Positions 57,498-61,880 of a DNA stretch of 61,880 bases are shown in pieces. A model generated the notes under the pieces. It did no database searches. It saw only the letters and a list, made by a program, of their open reading frames with translations, and was not told the DNA's origin. The position numbers and the translations under genes are program-made. The stretch lies in NCBI GenBank assembly GCA_017462735.1, contig JAFTQO010000010.1:1-61880 (forward strand), written 5' to 3'. This stretch comes from Clostridia bacterium (GTDB lineage Bacteria; Bacillota; Clostridia; Christensenellales; Borkfalkiaceae). Positions within the stretch are counted from its first letter, which is position 1; the number at the start of each line of letters is the position of its first letter.

Positions 57498-57691
57498 TGA
57501 AGAATAAAGAAGTGAAAGAAATGACCAACGAAGAATTGGTTAAGAAACTCGCGGAACTTAAGAGCGAACTTTTCAACCTTCGTTTCCGTTTGGCTTCCGG
57601 TCAACTTGAAAACCCCGTATCCATCAGAACTTGCAAAAGAGACATCGCTCGCGTAAACACGGAAATCCGCGCGCGTGAACTCAAAGCGTAA
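57497..57691 (+). CDS. rpmC: 50S ribosomal protein L29
   Basis: 64 residues, a two-helix hairpin with ELKSELFNLRFRLASGQLENP. It overlaps rplP by one base. Confidence 0.97.
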   Translation: MKNKEVKEMTNEELVKKLAELKSELFNLRFRLASGQLENPVSIRTCKRDIARVNTEIRARELKA

Positions 57692-57708
57692 AGTGGAGGT
57701 AGACGATT

Positions 57709-57963
57709 ATGGAAAGAAATTTGAGAAAAGAAAGAATCGGGCTTGTTATTTCCGATAAAATGGAAAAGACGGTTGTCGTAGAAATCACCGATAAGAGCAA
57801 GCACCCCCTTTACAAGAAAACCATTACGAAAAGTAAACGTATTAAGGCGCACGACGAAAACAACGAATGTGGCGTAGGCGACAAAGTTAGAATCGTAGAA
57901 ACGAGAAAACTTAGCAAAGATAAGAACTGGCGCGTCGCTGAAATCGTCGAAAAAGCGAAGTAA
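57709..57963 (+). CDS. rpsQ: 30S ribosomal protein S17
   Basis: 84 residues, an OB fold with [16 protein letters not shown] and [25 protein letters not shown]. Confidence 0.98.
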   Translation: MERNLRKERIGLVISDKMEKTVVVEITDKSKHPLYKKTITKSKRIKAHDENNECGVGDKVRIVETRKLSKDKNWRVAEIVEKAK

Positions 57964-57982
57964 TTAGAAGGAGAGAAAAGTT

Positions 57983-58351
57983 ATGATACAAGCTCAAACC
58001 AGACTCAAAGCGGCTGACAACAGCGGCGCTAAAGAGTTGATGTGTATTAAAGTATTAGGCGGCTCCTTCCGTAAAACGGGCAACATCGGCGACGTAATCG
58101 TAGCGTCCGTTAAGACGGCAACCCCCGGTGGCGCAGTAAAAAAAGGTGACGTAGTAAAAGCGGTCATCGTAAGAAGCGTAAAGGGTATTAGAAGAGCCGA
58201 CGGCACGTTCGTCAGATTCGACGAAAACGCAGCAGTAATCATCGACAACAACAAACAACCCAAGGGTACCCGTATCTTTGGGCCGATCGCGAGAGAATTG
58301 AGAGATAAGGACTATATGAAGATTATCTCCCTTGCTCCCGAAGTGCTTTAA
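57983..58351 (+). CDS. rplN: 50S ribosomal protein L14
   Basis: 122 residues, exact family length, with [20 protein letters not shown] near the start and [23 protein letters not shown] at the end. Confidence 0.98.
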   Translation: MIQAQTRLKAADNSGAKELMCIKVLGGSFRKTGNIGDVIVASVKTATPGGAVKKGDVVKAVIVRSVKGIRRADGTFVRFDENAAVIIDNNKQPKGTRIFGPIARELRDKDYMKIISLAPEVL

Positions 58352-58368
58352 TTTAGGAGGATGAAACA

Positions 58369-58797
58369 ATGAACGTAAAAGTAAATGATAACGTACTTGT
58401 AATCGCCGGTAAAGACAAAGGCGTACAGGGAAAAGTCCTTGCCACCTCTCCTAAGGCAAACACCATCGTAGTAGAAGGTGTTCGCATCCAAAAGAAGCAC
58501 GAAAAGGCAAGAAAAGCCAATGAAACCAGCAAAATCGTAGAAGTACCTGGACCTATCGACGTTTCCAACGTAAAAGTGGTGTGCCCTACTTGCGGTAAAG
58601 CAGTACGCGTAAAACACAGCGTTGTAGACGGCAAAAAGGTAAGAGTATGTGCATGTGGCGCAGTTCTTGACAAGGTTTACTCCAAGAAAGCAGCGGCTAA
58701 AGCAGCAGCGGCAGCGGAAGAAGCACCTAAGAAGAGAACGAGAAAGCGTGCGGCAAAACCCGCCGCTGAAACGGCTGAAACCACGGAAAACAAGTAA
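58369..58797 (+). CDS. rplX: 50S ribosomal protein L24, long form with zinc ribbon and basic tail
   Basis: 142 residues, against about 105 usual. The KOW motif (VIAGKDKGVQGKV) is at the N-terminus. CPTCG and CACG (about 65-90) form a four-Cys zinc ribbon known in some L24 proteins. The last 40 or so residues are an Ala/Lys/Arg/Glu tail that looks disordered. Position in the operon confirms identity. Confidence 0.95.
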   Translation: MNVKVNDNVLVIAGKDKGVQGKVLATSPKANTIVVEGVRIQKKHEKARKANETSKIVEVPGPIDVSNVKVVCPTCGKAVRVKHSVVDGKKVRVCACGAVLDKVYSKKAAAKAAAAAEEAPKKRTRKRAAKPAAETAETTENK

Positions 58798-58811
58798 CGA
58801 GGTAGACAGAC

Positions 58812-59369
58812 ATGGCAGAAAAAGTATATAAAAACAGAGTAAAAGAAAAGTACGAAAAAGAAGTAGTACCTTTCCTTATGAAAAAGTTTGGCTACAAATC
58901 GGTTATGGAATGCCCCAAACTCGTTAAGATTGTTATCAACACGGGTCTCGGTGACATCAAAGACAACGCGAAATCGGTACAAACGACGGCTAACGAAATC
59001 AAGTTGATTTCCGGTCAACAACCCATCTTGACGCAAGCCAAGAAATCGGTTGCAAACTTCAAAGTAAGAGAAGGCCAAAACGTCGGTATCAAAGTAACCC
59101 TTCGCGGCGAAAGAATGTATAACTTCTACGACAAGTTCGTTTCCATCGCGCTTCCCCGTCTTCGTGACTTTAGAGGTGTATCGGCAAAAGCGTTCGATGG
59201 CCGCGGCAACTATTCCGTCGGTTTGAAAGAACAACTGATTTTCCCTGAAATCACGTACGACCAAGTGGAGAAGATCAGAGGTATGGACGTAGCAATCGTC
59301 ACGACTGCGAAAACGGACGAAGAGGCAAGAGAGTTGCTTAGAGCGCTCGGTATGCCTTTCAAGAAGTAA
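58812..59369 (+). CDS. rplE: 50S ribosomal protein L5
   Basis: 185 residues. It contains [34 protein letters not shown] and the C-terminal [18 protein letters not shown]. It binds 5S rRNA. Confidence 0.98.
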   Translation: MAEKVYKNRVKEKYEKEVVPFLMKKFGYKSVMECPKLVKIVINTGLGDIKDNAKSVQTTANEIKLISGQQPILTQAKKSVANFKVREGQNVGIKVTLRGERMYNFYDKFVSIALPRLRDFRGVSAKAFDGRGNYSVGLKEQLIFPEITYDQVEKIRGMDVAIVTTAKTDEEARELLRALGMPFKK

Positions 59370-59381
59370 GGAGAAACGAAC

Positions 59382-59567
59382 ATGGCAAAAAAAGCAATGA
59401 TAAATAAACAGCAAAAAACGCCTAAGTTTTCTACGAGAGCGTACACGAGATGTAGCATTTGTGGCAGACCTCACGCAGTACTGAGAAAGTACGGTGTATG
59501 CCGTATTTGCTTTAGAAACCTTGCGTACAAGGGTGAAATCCCTGGCGTTAAGAAATCGAGCTGGTAA
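59382..59567 (+). CDS. rpsN: 30S ribosomal protein S14, zinc form (type Z)
   Basis: 61 residues. The zinc ligands are kept as CSICG and CRICF pairs, so this is the C+ form used when zinc is sufficient. A second zinc-free copy, if any, would be elsewhere. Confidence 0.98.
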   Translation: MAKKAMINKQQKTPKFSTRAYTRCSICGRPHAVLRKYGVCRICFRNLAYKGEIPGVKKSSW

Positions 59568-59582
59568 TAGGAGGTAAAGAAA

Positions 59583-59972
59583 ATGACAGATCCTATCGCA
59601 GATATGCTTACAAGAATTAGAAACGCAATCACGGCTAAAAAAGACGGCGTAGAAATCCCTGCCTCCAACGAAAAGAAAGCCATCGCTGAAATTTTGTTGG
59701 AAGAAGGTTGGGTTAAAGACGTAAAAATCGTTGAAGACGGTTACAACGGCAAGATTGCAATCACTTTGAAATATGACGACAAAAAATCGGTTATCTCCGG
59801 CTTGCAACGTGTTTCCAAGCCCGGCCTTCGTGCATACGCAGGCGTAGCCGATATGCCCAGAGTGCTCGGTGGTTTCGGTACGGTTATCCTTTCCACCAAC
59901 AAAGGTATCATGACGGGCAAGAAAGCAAAGGCAGCCAACGTTGGCGGTGAAGTTCTTTGCTACGTATGGTAA
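59583..59972 (+). CDS. rpsH: 30S ribosomal protein S8
   Basis: 129 residues. It opens with [13 protein letters not shown] and ends with [18 protein letters not shown]. In other bacteria S8 represses the spc operon by binding its mRNA. Confidence 0.98.
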   Translation: MTDPIADMLTRIRNAITAKKDGVEIPASNEKKAIAEILLEEGWVKDVKIVEDGYNGKIAITLKYDDKKSVISGLQRVSKPGLRAYAGVADMPRVLGGFGTVILSTNKGIMTGKKAKAANVGGEVLCYVW

Positions 59973-59987
59973 CAGGAGGGAAAAGAA

Positions 59988-60536
59988 ATGTCGAGAATTG
60001 GTAAAATGCCTATCGCAATCCCTGCTGGCGTAACGGTAGATTTTAAGGACGGCGTCGTCACGGTAAAAGGCCCCAAAGGCACTCTTTCGAGAGAAGTAGT
60101 GGGCAACATCGGCTTTGAAATGGACGGTGCAAACCTTTTGGTTAAAGCGCTTGACGACAAAGCGGAAACGAACGCAAAGCACGGCTTGTACCGCGCGCTT
60201 GTTAACGGTATGGTAATGGGCGTAAAGGACGGCTTTGTAAAAGCGTTGGAAGTAAAAGGTGTCGGTTGGAAAGCAGCCGTACAAGGCAACAAGTTGGTGC
60301 TGAACGTAGGTTTCTCCCACCCTGTTGAATTTGTAGCACCTGAAGGTATCAAATTCGAATGTCCTACCCTGACGGACGTCGTTGTATCCGGCATCAGCAA
60401 AGAAGTTGTCGGTCAAACGGCAGCCAACATCAGGGCGGTCAGAGTACCCGAACCTTACCATGGCTACGGTATTCGCTATAAAGGCGAAGTCGTAGAACAT
60501 AAGGAAGGTAAGACCTCTGGTAAGGGCAAGAAGTAA
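59988..60536 (+). CDS. rplF: 50S ribosomal protein L6
   Basis: 182 residues: two similar alpha/beta domains starting SRIGKMPIAIPAGV, with the conserved EPYHGYGIRYKGEVV at the C-terminal end. Confidence 0.98.
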   Translation: MSRIGKMPIAIPAGVTVDFKDGVVTVKGPKGTLSREVVGNIGFEMDGANLLVKALDDKAETNAKHGLYRALVNGMVMGVKDGFVKALEVKGVGWKAAVQGNKLVLNVGFSHPVEFVAPEGIKFECPTLTDVVVSGISKEVVGQTAANIRAVRVPEPYHGYGIRYKGEVVEHKEGKTSGKGKK

Positions 60537-60549
60537 GGAGGCGTGAAGT

Positions 60550-60933
60550 ATGATTTCTAAAATTGATAAAAATGCAGTTAGACAAAAACGTCATCTGCGC
60601 GTAAGAAAGACGATTACGGGTACGGCAGAAACCCCCCGTATGAACGTATACAGAAGCCTCAACCACATCTACGTCCAAGTTATCGACGATAGAGCAGGCG
60701 ACGTCAAAGGCGGCGTAACGCTTGCGTCTGCGTCCACGATGGACAAAGCAGTCAAAGAAAAGATTGCAGGGATGAGCAAAACGGATGCTGCCAAGGTAGT
60801 AGGCGCCGTAGCCGCAGAAAGAGCAATGGCAAAGGGCGTTGAAGCAGTTGTATTCGACAGAGGCGGCTATCTTTACACGGGCCGTGTAAAGGCAGTTGCA
60901 GAAGGCGCGCGTGAAGCGGGACTTAAATTCTAA
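60550..60933 (+). CDS. rplR: 50S ribosomal protein L18
   Basis: 127 residues with [27 protein letters not shown] at the start in parts, and [26 protein letters not shown] at the end. It is a 5S rRNA binder. Confidence 0.98.
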   Translation: MISKIDKNAVRQKRHLRVRKTITGTAETPRMNVYRSLNHIYVQVIDDRAGDVKGGVTLASASTMDKAVKEKIAGMSKTDAAKVVGAVAAERAMAKGVEAVVFDRGGYLYTGRVKAVAEGAREAGLKF

Positions 60934-60945
60934 GGAGAGAGGACA

Positions 60946-61473
60946 ATGGCAGACGAAAAGAGAGAAAGAAGACCTCAAAGAAGACAAGCCGAAGACGACG
61001 GTTTGATTAAAAAACTGATCGAAGTTAACCGTGTAACCAAGGTTGTTAAAGGCGGTAAGAACATGCGCTTTGCTGCGCTTGTTATCGTCGGTGACGGCAA
61101 GGGTAAAATCGGTGTAGGCACGGGTAAAGCAAAAGAAGTACCCGAAGCAATCGATAAGGCTACTCTTCGCGCAAAGAAAAATATGGTTTCCGTATCCATC
61201 GTAGACGGTACGATCCCTCACCAAGTAATCGGTAAATTCGGCCGTGGCGCAGTTTTGATGATGCCCGCTGAAGAAGGTACCGGTGTTATCGCAGGCGGTC
61301 CTGTCCGTGCGGTAATGGAAGCCGTAGGCGTAAAGAATATCAGAACGAAATCTCACGGTTATCAAACCCCCAGCAACTGCGTAAAAGCGGCTGTAGAAGG
61401 GTTGAAGGAACTCAAGACGGCAGAACAAGTTGCTGCCCTTCGCGGTAAGACCGTAGAAGAGATTTTGAGTTAA
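60946..61473 (+). CDS. rpsE: 30S ribosomal protein S5
   Basis: 175 residues. It has [31 protein letters not shown] and [21 protein letters not shown]. The N-terminus is charged and short, as usual. Confidence 0.98.
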   Translation: MADEKRERRPQRRQAEDDGLIKKLIEVNRVTKVVKGGKNMRFAALVIVGDGKGKIGVGTGKAKEVPEAIDKATLRAKKNMVSVSIVDGTIPHQVIGKFGRGAVLMMPAEEGTGVIAGGPVRAVMEAVGVKNIRTKSHGYQTPSNCVKAAVEGLKELKTAEQVAALRGKTVEEILS

Positions 61474-61489
61474 GACGGAGGAAGGAAAA

Positions 61490-61669
61490 ATGGCGAAAAT
61501 TAAAGTTACGCTTGTAAAGAGCACGATTGGTCAAGTCGACGCTGTAAAAGGCACGATTTCGGCACTTGGTCTTAAGAAAATCCGTTCTTCCAAAGAACTT
61601 GAGGATACCCCTGCAGTACAAGGTATGATTGCAAAGGTAAAACACCTCGTAAAAGTAGAAAACGTCTAA
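61490..61669 (+). CDS. rpmD: 50S ribosomal protein L30
   Basis: 59 codons from ATG 61490 after GGAGGAAGG. The product starts [12 protein letters not shown] and contains [22 protein letters not shown], the L30 signature. It lies between rpsE and rplO, its canonical place. Confidence 0.97.
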   Translation: MAKIKVTLVKSTIGQVDAVKGTISALGLKKIRSSKELEDTPAVQGMIAKVKHLVKVENV

Positions 61670-61680
61670 GGAGATATACA

Positions 61681-61880
61681 ATGAGAATAGATACTCTGTC
61701 CCCCGCAGAAGGGGCTAAAAAAGAGTCCAAAAGACTTGGTCGTGGTATCGGCTCGGGCTTAGGCAAAACCTCTGGTAAAGGTCACAAAGGTCAATGGGCG
61801 CGTAGTGGCGGCGGTGTCCGTCCCGGGTTTGAAGGCGGTCAAATGCCTATCGCTCGTCGCGTACCTAAGAGAGGTTTCAA
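61681..61880 (+). CDS. rplO: 50S ribosomal protein L15, cut by window end
   Basis: The first 66 codons are present. The product starts [20 protein letters not shown] and continues with the conserved [19 protein letters not shown] and [17 protein letters not shown]. The rest, and presumably secY, lie beyond the window. Confidence 0.96.
   Translation, partial: MRIDTLSPAEGAKKESKRLGRGIGSGLGKTSGKGHKGQWARSGGGVRPGFEGGQMPIARRVPKRGF

Noticed and set aside
58677-60500. 607-codon minus-strand frame through rplX-rplF
   Set aside because: Spans five certain ribosomal protein genes and shows no domain; artefact of strong codon bias.

Overview
This window looks like a chromosomal segment of an uncultured, spore-forming Clostridia-type Bacillota, with moderate GC. 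The evidence is a T-box leader on an aspS-gatCAB operon, classical sigma-A promoters with 17-bp spacers, the rimP-nusA-rnpM-ylxQ-infB-rbfA-nrnA operon, sporulation genes (spoVAD, a spoVAE-type gene, yunB), cdaA, DUF4364 and TSCPD proteins, and a Na+-pump OadB. A Christensenellales-like gut lineage is my guess; the sequence alone does not prove it.

Layout. 1-450 is a minus-strand tRNA cluster (Lys, Gln, His, Arg, Gly) with a consensus promoter. 697-8523 holds housekeeping genes: a DUF1294 protein, purH, TSCPD, DUF4364, an HPr-like protein, a NUDIX hydrolase, panT-coaX and hom. 8597-14870 is the nusA/infB operon with a hairpin leader. 14973-24424 carries a giant SF1 helicase, comEC, holA, cdaA and a 38-codon cdaR stub. 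24454-29827 carries aspartokinase, an esterase, a NodB lipoprotein, a sugar-kinase-like protein and spoVAD. 29899-34986 is a T-box-controlled aspS-gatC-gatA-gatB operon. 35103-40187 carries OadB/OadG-like genes, a putative glycosidase, spoVAE and murG-yunB. 40214-48324 is the accessory part: XRE and WYL regulator cassettes, a BspA-like lipoprotein, tyrS, a YigZ protein, a zinc-ribbon membrane protein, and an Abi_2/AbiF-family HEPN protein preceded by a short terminated RNA gene. 48419-52482 carries msmX, typA and a HAD phosphatase. 52622-61880 is the S10/spc ribosomal protein operon, cut off inside rplO.

Most notable observations. (1) An AbiF-like HEPN protein lies downstream of a promoter, a roughly 68-nt RNA and a terminator, the layout expected of an RNA-antitoxin system. 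(2) Three cassettes at 4.8-5.3 kb, 40.2-41.9 kb and 45.2-47.0 kb share one architecture: a 67-69 aa XRE repressor diverges from an unrelated cargo gene, with start codons 93-95 bp apart, a perfect palindrome filling the 17-bp spacer of the cargo promoter, a second or half operator by the repressor gene, and a -10 box placed so that the repressor mRNA should be leaderless. (3) The GatA homologue in the aspS-gatCAB operon has lost all three catalytic residues of the amidase Ser-cisSer-Lys triad. (4) cdaR is reduced to a membrane-anchor-sized peptide. (5) A WYL regulator and a 59-aa gene share one inverted repeat that spans both divergent promoters.

Most genes are in short operons ended by clear hairpin-plus-T terminators. 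All statements rest on reading the sequence and on family knowledge; no searches were run.
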